A stretch of 32,044 nt of DNA. It comes from an uncultured Gemmataceae bacterium. GTDB lineage: Bacteria > Planctomycetota > Planctomycetia > Gemmatales > Gemmataceae. Within the stretch, counting starts at the first letter, position 1. Each line of letters begins with the position of its first letter. Shown in pieces: positions 13,447 through 22,879 of this stretch. Where the stretch lies: assembly GCA_937922175.1 (NCBI GenBank), contig CAKZUU010000251.1:1-32044 (forward strand), written 5' to 3'. A program made the translations under genes and the position numbers. The notes below the pieces were generated by a model that searched no databases, was not told the origin of the DNA, and saw only the letters and a list, made by a program, of their open reading frames with translations.

Positions 13447-13635
13447 GGCAAATCCTCATTCGATAATGTCAATTAACCGCCAAGCAGCAAGATCGGCAAC
13501 GACCGGCTCCCACCAGGACAATAACGGATCGCCGCAACGCCTCGCCGACAATACTTCAGCAAGTATGATGCTCGTTGTCTTCGTCACGAGTCGGGTTCAA
13601 CTCCTGTATGATCGCCTGCATCGGGGGCCCCTCTT

Positions 13636-14226
13636 ATGCTTGAAGTGCAGAACTTTTTGATCAAAGAACGCGCCGCGATTCTTAAGACGACCGACGTCTA
13701 CGACATTTTCGATGCCGACAGCGGCGAACAAGTCGGCATCGCGGAAGAGCGCATTCCGGGGTGGATGAAAACCCTCCGTTGGATCGTTAGCAAGAAATTG
13801 ATGGCCACAACTTTTGAAATCCGTGAACACCCCAGCCATGCCATCGTCGCGAGCCTGAAAAAACCGTTCGCTCTGCTCCGTCCGACCGTGGAAGTTTTCG
13901 ATGCGGAACATCGTCGTTTAGGTTATTTCAAAGCCAAGTTGTTTTCCCTGGGCGGTGGGTTCTACGTTTACGATGACAAACATCAACAAGTCGCCGAGAT
14001 CAAAGGCAAATGGCACGGGTGGGACTTCAAGTTTGTGACGCCCAGCGGGCAAGAGTTGGGCCATGTGACGAAAAAATGGGCCGGCCTGACCAAAGAACTG
14101 TTCACCTCGGCGGACAACTACGTCGTCTCGATCGCGGAGGATCTACGCGATCAACCGATTGCCAAAATCCTGCTCTTGGGGGCCGCGATTGCTATTGACT
14201 CCGTTTACTACGAACAGTCCGGCTAA
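13636..14226 (+). CDS. LURP-one/phospholipid scramblase-like protein
   Basis: This 196-residue protein has no signal peptide. The fold is the twelve-stranded barrel of the scramblase/LURP-one (Tubby-like) family. Visible pattern: YDIFDADSGEQVGIAEE, FEIREHPSHAIVASLKKP, VEVFDAEHRRLGYFKAK, FYVYDDKHQQVAEIKGKW, FVTPSGQELGHVTKKW, and a C-terminal hydrophobic segment ILLLGAAIAIDSVYY (about residues 177-191). This matches the usual buried or membrane-inserting final helix. Bacterial members have no established function. Gene transcription diverges from menG across a 189-bp gap; the M24 peptidase gene follows after 39 bp on the same strand. Confidence 0.8.
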   Translation: MLEVQNFLIKERAAILKTTDVYDIFDADSGEQVGIAEERIPGWMKTLRWIVSKKLMATTFEIREHPSHAIVASLKKPFALLRPTVEVFDAEHRRLGYFKAKLFSLGGGFYVYDDKHQQVAEIKGKWHGWDFKFVTPSGQELGHVTKKWAGLTKELFTSADNYVVSIAEDLRDQPIAKILLLGAAIAIDSVYYEQSG

Positions 14227-14265
14227 CGAGCAGAGCTGGTCGACGACCTCGCTGGAGATTCGAGC

Positions 14266-15357
14266 ATGTTGACCGCGGAGGGATGTCGGCAACGACGTCA
14301 GCGATTGTGGCAGCGCCTGGGAGAGCGTCTGCCGACCGATCGGCTGCTCCTCGCCGATCCCCTGCACCTGATGTATTTGGCCAACTTCCACGTCGATCCG
14401 TTCAGCCTCGGCTTCGACTACGGCGGGATTCTCGAACTCCGTCGCGACGGATCCTGCATTCTTTGGCACGAGAATCGTTTGCCGGATTCGGTGAAATCCT
14501 CGTTTGCCGACGAGGTCCGAGTTGTGACTTGGTACGATGGCCAATCCGCACCATCCGGACCACGGCGGCTGGCTCTCGTGCGTGCCGTCTCCGAGACGGG
14601 CGAGTTTCGTCTTCACGATCGACCGGGTGATCCCTGGGCGGAGATCGTGGTCACGACCTTGGCCCAGATGCGCCGGAGCAAAGACGGGGACGAGATTGAG
14701 TTGTTGAAGCGCTGTGCCCGAGCCGCCGAGGCCGGTTTCGTCTGGGCCGAGCAGAACCTCGCTCCGGGAATGACCGAACTGGATGTTTATGTGGGGGTCC
14801 AGTCGGCGTGCACGAAAGAGGCGGCCCACGCGGTCATCGTGTACGGTGATTTCGCCGTCTCGCCCGGAGCCAGCCGACGCGGCGGTCCGCCGACGCAACG
14901 CGTTCTCGCCACGGGAGACATGTTCATCCTGGATTTCTCGGTTGTGATTCGAGGGTACCGGTGCGATTTCACGAAGACCTTCGTCGTCGGCCGCGAACCG
15001 AATCCGACTCAGCGGCGAATGCATGAATTGTGCTCGTCGGCCCTGCAAGCCGGCGAACGGTTGTTGCGAGCTGGTGTCCCTTGCCAAGCGGTGGATGACG
15101 CGGTGCGGGGCGTCTTCCGCTCTGCCGGCCTGGCGGAACATTTCGGCCACCACGTCGGTCACGGGTTGGGGTTGTCGCACCCAGAAGCACCATTCATTGT
15201 CCGGCATTCGAGTGAGACCTTGGTAGAGGGAGATGTAATCACTCTCGAACCGGGGCTGTACATCGAGGGAGTGGGGGGCCTTCGTATCGAGCACAACTAT
15301 CGAATCACGGCGGATGGATATGAGCGCCTCAGCCAACACGACCTCTCCTGGCGCTGA
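14266..15357 (+). CDS. M24-family metallopeptidase (Xaa-Pro aminopeptidase-like)
   Basis: This 363-residue protein has an N-terminal creatinase-type domain (about 1-130) and a C-terminal pita-bread domain. Metal ligands are visible: Asp223 and Asp234 in LDFSVVIRGYRCDF, His near 297 in HHVGHGLGLSHPEAP, Glu in TLEPGLYIEG, and Glu in LRIEHNY. Such enzymes remove N-terminal residues preceding proline, or hydrolyse Xaa-Pro dipeptides; the subtype cannot be decided here. GGAG stands 8 bases before the ATG. It is 39 bp downstream of the LURP-one gene and converges on the ParB-like gene, with 23 bp between stop codons. Confidence 0.92.
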   Translation: MLTAEGCRQRRQRLWQRLGERLPTDRLLLADPLHLMYLANFHVDPFSLGFDYGGILELRRDGSCILWHENRLPDSVKSSFADEVRVVTWYDGQSAPSGPRRLALVRAVSETGEFRLHDRPGDPWAEIVVTTLAQMRRSKDGDEIELLKRCARAAEAGFVWAEQNLAPGMTELDVYVGVQSACTKEAAHAVIVYGDFAVSPGASRRGGPPTQRVLATGDMFILDFSVVIRGYRCDFTKTFVVGREPNPTQRRMHELCSSALQAGERLLRAGVPCQAVDDAVRGVFRSAGLAEHFGHHVGHGLGLSHPEAPFIVRHSSETLVEGDVITLEPGLYIEGVGGLRIEHNYRITADGYERLSQHDLSWR

Positions 15358-15380
15358 CCGCTCGAACGACATGGCGTCGA

Positions 15381-15944
15381 TTACAACCCCCGGAGGTGGC
15401 ATACCAGGTCAAACTCGCGGACCAGTTCGTCAAGCCGTGGCTGAATCGTTGCATACCGTTCCCTGGGGATCTCCACGATCAATTCCAACCGATCTGGGTC
15501 GTGCCAAGGGGCGAGCTCTGCGACTGGCTCCAGTCGGAGCGATTTTAAATCAGCGGCATCGAAGCCGGTCAATTCGAGTTCCGGGAGGTGCTGCAACTCC
15601 TCGAGCAGATCACGAAGGGCCTCGGGATCGAAGCGACCTTGAGCCTCGCGATTGTTGAGAACCACATTAAGGGCTTTTTCGCGTGCGGGACTGAGATGAA
15701 CGACCGAGACGGGTACTTCGGTAGCGCCGAGGTCTTTGAGAATTTGGAGACGAAGGTGCCCGCCGACGACGTGCAAGGTCGTCTCGTTCCAAACGAGAGG
15801 CTCAACGAGGCCGAACTCGCGCAAACTGCGGGCCAATCGGCGGTACACCGGGGAGTCGGGCCGGACGGGACGTCGCGGATTGTAGGGCGCGGGGGTGAGT
15901 TGATCCACAGGCAAGAAACGGAGTTGGAAGCCGGACGAATGCAT
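15381..15944 (-). CDS. Stand-alone ParB/Srx-domain protein
   Basis: This 187-residue protein has an N-terminal ParB-like domain at about residues 10-105. It includes LPVDQLTPAPYNPRR, a helix SPVYRRLARSLREFGLVEPLVW, the nucleotide-binding motif VVGGHLRLQILKDLG (the GGHRR equivalent has Leu in place of one Arg), and VVHLSPAREKALNVVLNN. The rest (DPEALRDLLEEL onward) resembles tails of phage and methyltransferase-linked ParB-like proteins. It lacks the helix-turn-helix and dimerisation domain of chromosomal ParB, and no parA is nearby, so chromosome partition is unlikely. GAGGTAGGA precedes the ATG. The role is unknown. Confidence 0.78.
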   Translation of the reverse strand: MHSSGFQLRFLPVDQLTPAPYNPRRPVRPDSPVYRRLARSLREFGLVEPLVWNETTLHVVGGHLRLQILKDLGATEVPVSVVHLSPAREKALNVVLNNREAQGRFDPEALRDLLEELQHLPELELTGFDAADLKSLRLEPVAELAPWHDPDRLELIVEIPRERYATIQPRLDELVREFDLVCHLRGL

Positions 15945-16032
15945 AGAATCCTACCTCAACACCCCAAGATTCCGACACGCGACTGTTGGATGCGGTCGCG
16001 AGGAAGTCAACCCGGACATAATAGGAGCCAGC

Positions 16033-17388
16033 ATGCCTAAAGCGTCCAAGCCGGTCCGAGTTCCCGTCCAGGCGATGCGGCGTCTGACGCAACCGTTTCG
16101 GCGATTCTTGGAGACCGAGACGTCCGGCGGTATCGTCCTGTTGGTTGCGACGATCGTCGCCTTGGCGTTGGCCAACTCCCACTGGGGCGCGAAGTACAAA
16201 GCGTTCTGGGAAACGCCGGGAGCCATCACCGTTAATGGGTTCAAATTAGAACTATCCCTTCTGCTCTGGGTCAACGATGCGTTGATGACATTGTTCTTCT
16301 TTGTTGTCGGGCTGGAGATCAAGCGGGAGATCGTCTCTGGCGAACTTCGGGAGTGGAGGAAGGCGGCCCTGCCGGTGATGGCGGCGCTGGGAGGAATGAT
16401 TGTCCCCGCCGTGATCTATTTGCTCCTCCGTAGTGGCAAAGAGGGGCAATCCGGGTGGGGCATCCCAACGGCGACGGACATTGCCTTCGTGGTCGGATTT
16501 CTGGCGCTGTTCGGTCGGCGTGTGCCTTTGGGATTGAAAATCATGCTCCTGTCGTTGGCCATCGCCGACGATATCGGCGCGGTCATTCTCATCGCGGTCT
16601 TCTATTCCTCGGACGTCAGTATCTATCCCTTGCTCTGGGCCGCTGTCGGGTTCGGCGCGGTGGTGGGGCTGCGCTACTTGGGCGTCAATCGCATCGCCAT
16701 CTATTTCTTGCTGGGTGCCGCAATTTGGTTCGCCTTTCTCAAGGCGCACGTTCATCCGACGGTGGCCGGTGTGATCCTCGGGTTGCTCACACCCACGGTG
16801 GCTCAATATGAAGGCACCGAGATGCTTGAGAATGTTAATCGGCTGCTGGACCGGATGCGGACGTCGGCTCGGCGCGGACCTGAACAGGTCAATCTGCTGA
16901 ACCAAATCGAATCGGCTGCGTGGCAATCCGTCTCGCCGCAAGAACGCCTCGAAGTAGCTTTGCACCCTTGGGTCGCTTTCGTCATTGTGCCGCTCTTTGC
17001 CTTGGCCAATGCCGGTGTCGAAATCCGACCCGAGTCGATTGGACACGGCGTGGCCTTTGCCGTCGCCTTAGGGCTGTTTCTCGGCAAACCCGTCGGCATC
17101 CTGGCCATGAGCGCCTTGGCCGTTCGATTGAACATTGCTCGCCTCCCCAGCGGCGTCACCTGGCCCATCATGCTCGGTGCTGGTTGCCTTGCCGGCATCG
17201 GGTTTACCATGTCTGTTTTCATCGCAGGTTTGGCCCTACCCGACTCCTTGTTAGACACCGCAAAAATCGGCGTGTTGACGGGTTCGCTGCTCAGCGCCGT
17301 CACCGGCGTCATCCTCCTGGCCATCTTGCTCCCCGAAAGCTCGGCCAGCCACGAAAACGACAATGGCAACGAGAACCTCAGCCATTAA
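16033..17388 (+). CDS. nhaA: Na+/H+ antiporter NhaA
   Basis: This 451-residue inner-membrane antiporter exports Na+ in exchange for protons. Transport residues are all present: Asp149 in TATDIAFVVGF, and Asp179 and Asp180 in LAIADDIGAVI, corresponding to E. coli Asp133, Asp163 and Asp164. Other family segments are FLETETSGGIVLL, FFFVVGLEIKREIV (about residues 95-108), and AGIGFTMSVFIAGLAL near the C-terminus. It is longer than the 388-residue E. coli protein, largely through an extra cytoplasmic loop around residues 260-305. TAGGAG stands 7 bases before the ATG. It is divergent from the ParB-like gene across 88 bp. Confidence 0.95.
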   Translation: MPKASKPVRVPVQAMRRLTQPFRRFLETETSGGIVLLVATIVALALANSHWGAKYKAFWETPGAITVNGFKLELSLLLWVNDALMTLFFFVVGLEIKREIVSGELREWRKAALPVMAALGGMIVPAVIYLLLRSGKEGQSGWGIPTATDIAFVVGFLALFGRRVPLGLKIMLLSLAIADDIGAVILIAVFYSSDVSIYPLLWAAVGFGAVVGLRYLGVNRIAIYFLLGAAIWFAFLKAHVHPTVAGVILGLLTPTVAQYEGTEMLENVNRLLDRMRTSARRGPEQVNLLNQIESAAWQSVSPQERLEVALHPWVAFVIVPLFALANAGVEIRPESIGHGVAFAVALGLFLGKPVGILAMSALAVRLNIARLPSGVTWPIMLGAGCLAGIGFTMSVFIAGLALPDSLLDTAKIGVLTGSLLSAVTGVILLAILLPESSASHENDNGNENLSH

Positions 17389-17502
17389 GTCGCTCATTCG
17401 GGGGCTGGCCACCGCCCTACCTTTTGGGTCCGCTCGGTCGCTAAAATGACGTGGCCCGGCTGACTCGTGCCCGGGAGGTTGCCGATTCAGGAGATTCCCT
17501 TG

Positions 17503-20500
17503 ATGCTTCGATCCTATCTGGGGATGGCACTCATCTTTGCCTTGGGGATTCATGGACTCGGCATAATGCCCAACCTCTTCGGGCAGACTCCCCCCGAGGC
17601 GATGGTCGATCGACTGATCGTCGCCGAAAACATGCAAGTCCAACTCTTCGCTCATGAACCGGACCTGATGAACCCGACGAGCATCGACATCGACGCCCAG
17701 GGCCGGGTCTGGGTCGCCGAGGCCGTCAATTATCGCCGAATCAATTTCAACCGACCCATCCTCCGACCCGAAGGAGATCGCATCGTCGTACTGATCGACG
17801 AACGAGGTGAAGGCAAAGCAACCAAAGCGGTCACGTTCTATCAAGGGCCGGAACTTTACGGCCCGCTGTCGGTCTGCGTCATCCCGCAACGCGATCGTCG
17901 GTCCTTGCGAGTTCTCGTCGCGCAGTCGCCCGACATCCTCGAATTCTGGGATCGTGACGGTGACCTGAAGGCCGACGGTCCGCCGACGAAATTCCTCAGC
18001 GGCTTCGGTGGCTTCGACCACGACCACGGGGTCCACGGCTTACATCTTGGCCCCGACGGAAAGCTGTATTTTACCGTCGGCGACAGCGGTGTCGGCATTG
18101 GCCGCGATCGCAACGGACAACCGATTCCGCCCCTCCAAGCCCGAGATGGCCGAGGACGCCGCTGGCAAAGCAACAACTCCGATTGCCAAGCGGGAACCGT
18201 CTGGCGCTGCGATCTGGACGGGACCCATCTCGAACTGATCGCCCATAACTTCCGCAACAACTACGAAGCGTGCGTCGATTCCTTCGGCGAAATTTGGCTG
18301 TCAGATAACGACGACGATGGCAATCAACAGACCCGCATCTGCTTCGTGCTCCCCGGGGGAAACTACGGCTACTACCCGCGTGGCCCCGGCCAGAGTCATT
18401 GGCACGAAGAGCAACCCGGCATCGTGCACAAAGTCCTGCGCACGGGATTTGGCAGCCCGACGGGAATCCAGTTCTACGAGGGAACATTGTTTGGACCCAA
18501 GTACTTCGGTGCTTTGCTCCACTGCGATGCCGGGCCACGCGAGGTCCGCGCCTTCTTTCGCCGTCCCAAGGGAGCCGGTTACGAGCTGGCCAAAGAGGTT
18601 TTGCTGACCAGTACCGATTCCTGGTTTCGCCCCAGTGATGTGTGCGTGGCGCCCGATGGCAGCATCTTCGTCGCCGATTGGTACGACCCCGGCGTGGGCG
18701 GTCATGGCATGGGTGATTGGACGCGCGGTCGAATCTACCGGCTGACCCCCAAGGGTCACCAAGGTTACAACCTGCCCCAACTGAAGCTCGACACGCCGGA
18801 AAGCGTGCTGGCGGCGTTTGAAAGCCCGAACCTGCCTGTGCGAATGTCGGCCCTGCCCATTGTCGTCGATTGGCTCAACGACGCCAAAGCAGATTGGCGC
18901 GAACTGAGAGAACGCGTGACGAATTTTACCTCCCGAGGTCGGATAATCTACGCGGCCGCCCAAACGTCAATCGGCCGAGTGAACCTACTGCGAACGCTCC
19001 TGCAATTCAGCAAGAACGATTTCCTCACCGTCTCGGAGACGGAAGCGGTCTTGCGAACGATCGCTCAGCAGTTGGCCTCAAAACAGCTTGGGGGGATTTC
19101 ATTCGACAACCAAGCACTCAGGGCGGTGTCCGAAGTTAAACACCGCATCGGTCGCGAGTTTCTGCTGATGGCTCGGCATTTGGACGTCGAGCAATGCAAA
19201 CCGCTGTTTGACGCACTGGCCAAAGGCTACAACGAGCCGGATCATTTCTATCGAGCGGCGTTGAACATCGCATGTGGCACCGATGCCGCCCGCCGCGACG
19301 CCCTCCTCGCCGAATTCGACCAGCATTTCCCCGAGTGGAATCACAGCGTCGCGGACCTCGTCTGGGAACTTCGACCCAAGTCGATGCTCCCGAAATTAGC
19401 GCGGCTCCTCGCCAACGACCAACTCTCGCCGGCGGAACGGGCTCGCTTGGTGGAGATTCTGGGAGTCTACGACGATCCGAAGACTGCCCGACTCGTTCTG
19501 CAAATTGCTGCCACCGACCCGAGCGAGGTGGTCCAAAATCGGGCGCTCGAACTGCTCCGGACTTACTTGCCCCATCGCTGGAGAGCGATGACGATTTCGG
19601 CTGAGCTTTCCGACACCATCCGGCGGTTGCTGAACGACCCGGCGACACGGATTCGCGGCATGAAACTGGTCGCCGCCGCCAAGCAGGTGACCGAGGTCAC
19701 GAAGGTGATCGCGATTGCTCAGGATCCGTCGGCGCCAACCGAGCATCGACTCGAGGCGATTCGCACCTTGGGTCAATTACCCGACGAGAAGTCGGCCGCC
19801 GCTTTGGCCGATTTGCTGCGACTCACGCAAGAAACGACGCTCTTCCGCATGGAAGTCGCCGCAGCCTTGGGTGCCTACCTCGGCTCGACGGGGAGAGAAT
19901 CCGCCGCGATGCCCGCGATGCAAGCACTGCAAGAGACCCTTCTGGCGAAGGAAAATGTGCCGGAGGAACTCCGCACCGCCGCCTTGGACGTCATCGCCTC
20001 CACCCGCATCGGAACCGATTGGCTGCTGTCGCTTAAAGAAGCTGGCAAGATGCCCGATGCCCTGGTGGGTCCTGTGGGTCGGCTTTTGCGCAACAGCCCG
20101 TTTCAAGCGCAACGCAACAAAGCGATGCTTCTCTTTCCCGCCCCGGGCAAACTTGATCCGGCCAAGCTGCCGTCCCTGGCCATGTTGGCGCGATCCCGCG
20201 GCAATGCGGACCGAGGTCAGCAGCTCCTCGCGGCCAGCCGCCAGAACGAAGCGCAGTGCCTGAAGTGCCACACCATCCGCGGGGTAGGAGGACATGTCGG
20301 ACCCGACCTGTCAATGATCGGCTTGAAAGCCAGTCGGGAAAATTTGTTGGAGTCGATCCTGAACCCGAGTAAGGCCATCGCCGACCAATTCGCGCAATAC
20401 ACCATTGAAACGACGACCGGACAACTCATCTCCGGAATCCTCATCGCTCAAGGCGAAACCAGCGTGACGCTGCGCGATGCCAACGGCAAAGACCACACCT

Positions 20501-21153
20501 TCACGTCGGTGGATGTCGAAAGCATGACCAAAAGCTCCGTGTCGATTATGCCTGCCGACATTGTCAAAGCCTTCACGGAGGATGAACTCCTCGACGTGGT
20601 CGAATATCTCCTGACGCTTCGGACTCCCGCGTACACGCCGATCTCGTGGCAGGTGGTGGGACCATTCCCGGCAAAGTCCATGCTCGATGGATTGGATCGT
20701 GCGACCGACGTCGAGAAACATCCTTTTGTCGAGACCGACACGTTCACGGAAGAGGGCCAACGGAAGGCCATCACCGCTGGTTTTCTCGGGCGATTGAGTT
20801 GGAATGAACTTCGAGTCGATGGTCATGGTTATGTCGACCTGGCAACGCGATATGGAGCGGCCAGCCAGAATTCCTTCTCCTACGCTTTTGCGTCTGTTCA
20901 CTCTCCGACCGATCAAGCAGCCACCATCTTGTTGGGCAGTGACGACGGCGCGAAGTTGTTCGTCAATGGCGAATTGGTCGTCACCGTGCGGGAAACTCGA
21001 GCCGCTTCCCCCGATCAAAACCGCGTGCCAGTCCGCTTGAAAAAAGGGAGGAATACACTGCTGCTGAAGGTGGCCAACGGCGACGGCCCCCACGGCTTCT
21101 ATCTGACCATTGAAAGTGGCCAGGAATTGAAGGCGGCGAGCATCGCTCCTTGA
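17503..21153 (+). CDS. PVC-type membrane-bound dehydrogenase with HEAT repeats and haem-binding domain
   Basis: This 1216-residue exported protein belongs to the large planctomycete family of putative membrane-bound dehydrogenases. Residues 1-26 form a signal peptide ending near FGQT. A beta-propeller/sugar-dehydrogenase domain follows (about 30-430), opening with IVAENMQVQLFAHEPDLMNP and including DHDHGVHGLHLGPDGKLYF and VCVAPDGSIFVADWYDPG. HEAT-like helices fill about 440-890. A haem domain has C-L-K-C-H at residues 919-923, GPDLSMIG, LLESILNPSKAIAD and a helical end. The C-terminal 170 residues form a PA14/jelly-roll-like domain (LLGSDDGAKLFVNGELV). ATG at 17503 has AGGAG 9 bases upstream. 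Substrate is unknown, probably a polysaccharide-derived sugar. Confidence 0.92.
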   Translation: MLRSYLGMALIFALGIHGLGIMPNLFGQTPPEAMVDRLIVAENMQVQLFAHEPDLMNPTSIDIDAQGRVWVAEAVNYRRINFNRPILRPEGDRIVVLIDERGEGKATKAVTFYQGPELYGPLSVCVIPQRDRRSLRVLVAQSPDILEFWDRDGDLKADGPPTKFLSGFGGFDHDHGVHGLHLGPDGKLYFTVGDSGVGIGRDRNGQPIPPLQARDGRGRRWQSNNSDCQAGTVWRCDLDGTHLELIAHNFRNNYEACVDSFGEIWLSDNDDDGNQQTRICFVLPGGNYGYYPRGPGQSHWHEEQPGIVHKVLRTGFGSPTGIQFYEGTLFGPKYFGALLHCDAGPREVRAFFRRPKGAGYELAKEVLLTSTDSWFRPSDVCVAPDGSIFVADWYDPGVGGHGMGDWTRGRIYRLTPKGHQGYNLPQLKLDTPESVLAAFESPNLPVRMSALPIVVDWLNDAKADWRELRERVTNFTSRGRIIYAAAQTSIGRVNLLRTLLQFSKNDFLTVSETEAVLRTIAQQLASKQLGGISFDNQALRAVSEVKHRIGREFLLMARHLDVEQCKPLFDALAKGYNEPDHFYRAALNIACGTDAARRDALLAEFDQHFPEWNHSVADLVWELRPKSMLPKLARLLANDQLSPAERARLVEILGVYDDPKTARLVLQIAATDPSEVVQNRALELLRTYLPHRWRAMTISAELSDTIRRLLNDPATRIRGMKLVAAAKQVTEVTKVIAIAQDPSAPTEHRLEAIRTLGQLPDEKSAAALADLLRLTQETTLFRMEVAAALGAYLGSTGRESAAMPAMQALQETLLAKENVPEELRTAALDVIASTRIGTDWLLSLKEAGKMPDALVGPVGRLLRNSPFQAQRNKAMLLFPAPGKLDPAKLPSLAMLARSRGNADRGQQLLAASRQNEAQCLKCHTIRGVGGHVGPDLSMIGLKASRENLLESILNPSKAIADQFAQYTIETTTGQLISGILIAQGETSVTLRDANGKDHTFTSVDVESMTKSSVSIMPADIVKAFTEDELLDVVEYLLTLRTPAYTPISWQVVGPFPAKSMLDGLDRATDVEKHPFVETDTFTEEGQRKAITAGFLGRLSWNELRVDGHGYVDLATRYGAASQNSFSYAFASVHSPTDQAATILLGSDDGAKLFVNGELVVTVRETRAASPDQNRVPVRLKKGRNTLLLKVANGDGPHGFYLTIESGQELKAASIAP

Positions 21154-21439
21154 TCTCGCGCTTCGCCCGCGCGGCCTGCATCGCCCGACCGGGGAAAGGT
21201 GCTTCTTCGCCACGATTGATCCGACCGGTGTCCGCGACGAACTCGGCAACCACTGTCGACGGCGTGGTTGTTCCTCGGTGCTTGGTGTGCCTGCTCCCGT
21301 GGGCCGTGACCGTCTCCCACCGATCACCCGGCAACAGGAAATTGAGAGACATCGAAAAACCCCGGCACCTTTCGGCCGAGAAGGCCACCGGCTGCCGGGG
21401 GTGAGGGAGAATTTCGAGTGCTCGAGATCGAACCGAAGC
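21154..21439. other. 286-bp convergent gap
   Basis: The gap separates the 3' ends of the PVC-type dehydrogenase (+) and the secreted propeller-like gene (minus). Only the minus-strand terminator near 21354-21400 is recognisable. No hairpin with a T-tract was seen for the plus-strand gene. Confidence 0.5.
21354..21400 (-). terminator. Rho-independent terminator of the DUF1559-PQQ-propeller operon
   Basis: CCCCGGCA (21360-21367) pairs perfectly with TGCCGGGG (21393-21400). The loop contains a smaller stem (CCTT with AAGG). On the minus strand the stem is followed by TTTTT (plus-strand AAAAA, 21355-21359). It begins about 40 bases beyond the stop codon at 21440. Confidence 0.8.
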
Positions 21440-22849
21440 TCAATCCTCGGTTTCGAGTCCGCCCCGAGCGACGATCATGGTGGGCATGCCGCCGACTTTG
21501 AAAGTCGTCACAAATTCCAGATTTTTCAATGAAAGGACGGAAATGGTGCCGTCCCCCGGGTTCGTGATCAACACACAGCGACCATCCGCATCGACAGCGG
21601 CGTCATGATGCCCGTAGTGTCCATCGACGGCGCTTTGACCGACGGGCAGAGATTTGATGAGTTTGGCATCGGAAAAGTCGCCGTTGCGGTCGGGATCGAG
21701 ATCGATCACATCGAGCGTGTCTTCCGCTTCGACGCCTTTGTCATGATCGTGGAAAACCAGGGCCAACATTCGGCCCACGACGGTTTTCACGATGATGGGC
21801 GTGACAGGCTTGGTCCCCTCGTGACCAGCAAGTGAAATGAACTTCGGCGTGGGTTCGGCGGCGGCAGCATCGATGAGCACCAATTGGCCGCTTTGCCCTT
21901 TCCCGGTCACACAAAAAACGAATCGACCGAAAGTGGCGAAGGCCCCCGTGCGGAGCGGTTTGTCGCCATCCTGCCCCAAGTCAATGTGATGGACCTTCAC
22001 TTCCTCCGGCTTGGCAGACGCCGTGCGATCGACTTGGACCCAACACAATCCTTGGGCCGGGGCAAAAAAGACTTTGTCCGCCGCCGTCGTCGCGCCATGA
22101 ATGACTCCCGAGGGCAGGTAGAAGGAATAAGCAGGTTCACACGGTCCACCGTCGCGAATGGGGGTGACATCGACGCGGCCCTTGTTAGGGCCGCCGCCGT
22201 CAATCCATGCGGAGTAACCAACCTTGCCATCAACGACGGCGAGGGTGATGTGATTACCGCCCCCTTTGATGAACAGCGGTTGATCTTTCCCACCGTGGAC
22301 ATATTTGACCGGATTGACTCTTGTGTAGCCGTTGCGCAGGTCATTGGCGAGGTAGAAGGAGTCGCCATAGAGGTACAGGTGGGCCGGGTTACCCTGTTCC
22401 TTGTCGAGGCGATGATCGCAAACGGCAGGGGCCTTGTAATACCAGTGGCCGTGATCGCCATGTTCCTGGTAAGTCACACCGGTGTTGACCAGAATCCAGC
22501 CACTTTCAAATTTGCCGGCTTCCTGGTCACGAACGCCCACCATGAGAAAACCGTGACTTTCGGCCATTTGCACCAACGTTTGTTTCGATGCGTCGAGAGG
22601 CTTCCAACCGGGGAGGTCGGCCGGAGCTTGCAATTTGACCCGGCCTTGGTCGTCGAGCTTGACATCGGCCCAACGAAGAGTCCGATCCTGATGATTTTGG
22701 AAAAAGAGGCGAGTCAGCGTGCGCGGCGGATCACCAACGGGAACGCCGTCGATTTTGGTCGTCGTTGAAGTCGTTTGAGGAGGGGCAGCAATGGCGGCCG
22801 TCAGTCCGAGCAGAATTGTGCCCATCGTAAATACAAACGAGTGTCCCAT
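21440..22849 (-). CDS. Secreted beta-propeller-like protein of unknown function
   Basis: This 469-residue protein begins with a signal peptide (hydrophobic FTMGTILLGLTAAIAA, cleavage near residue 22). The rest is rich in short beta-strands with repeated GR-V-FV and DG-strand patterns typical of a seven-bladed propeller. Examples are GRMLALVFHDHDKG, GRCVLITNPGDGTISVLSLKNLEF and a closing VGGMPTMIVARGG. Histidine clusters (GDHGHWYY, DGHYGHHDAA) could bind metal. I do not recognise the family; similarity to metallochaperone or YVTN-type propellers is possible but unproven. AAAGGAG stands 8 bases before the ATG. It is the last of three co-directional genes, 30 bp after the PQQ propeller gene. Confidence 0.75.
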   Translation of the reverse strand: MGHSFVFTMGTILLGLTAAIAAPPQTTSTTTKIDGVPVGDPPRTLTRLFFQNHQDRTLRWADVKLDDQGRVKLQAPADLPGWKPLDASKQTLVQMAESHGFLMVGVRDQEAGKFESGWILVNTGVTYQEHGDHGHWYYKAPAVCDHRLDKEQGNPAHLYLYGDSFYLANDLRNGYTRVNPVKYVHGGKDQPLFIKGGGNHITLAVVDGKVGYSAWIDGGGPNKGRVDVTPIRDGGPCEPAYSFYLPSGVIHGATTAADKVFFAPAQGLCWVQVDRTASAKPEEVKVHHIDLGQDGDKPLRTGAFATFGRFVFCVTGKGQSGQLVLIDAAAAEPTPKFISLAGHEGTKPVTPIIVKTVVGRMLALVFHDHDKGVEAEDTLDVIDLDPDRNGDFSDAKLIKSLPVGQSAVDGHYGHHDAAVDADGRCVLITNPGDGTISVLSLKNLEFVTTFKVGGMPTMIVARGGLETED

Positions 22850-22879
22850 GGCGTCAACTCCTTTGATGTCACCCTTCGA

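Noticed and set aside
13447..13635. Promoter pair in the menG/LURP-one divergent gap
   Set aside because: Weak hexamers such as TTGCTG/CATTAT on the minus strand can be found, but the match is too poor to list as a feature.
14143..15402. 419-residue antisense open frame over the M24 peptidase
   Set aside because: The plus strand has all five metal ligands of the M24 family; the antisense frame is a codon-bias artefact.
15381..15944. Chromosome-partition ParB and nearby origin
   Set aside because: The protein lacks the DNA-binding and dimerisation domains, there is no parA, and no parS-like palindromes or DnaA-box cluster were noticed.
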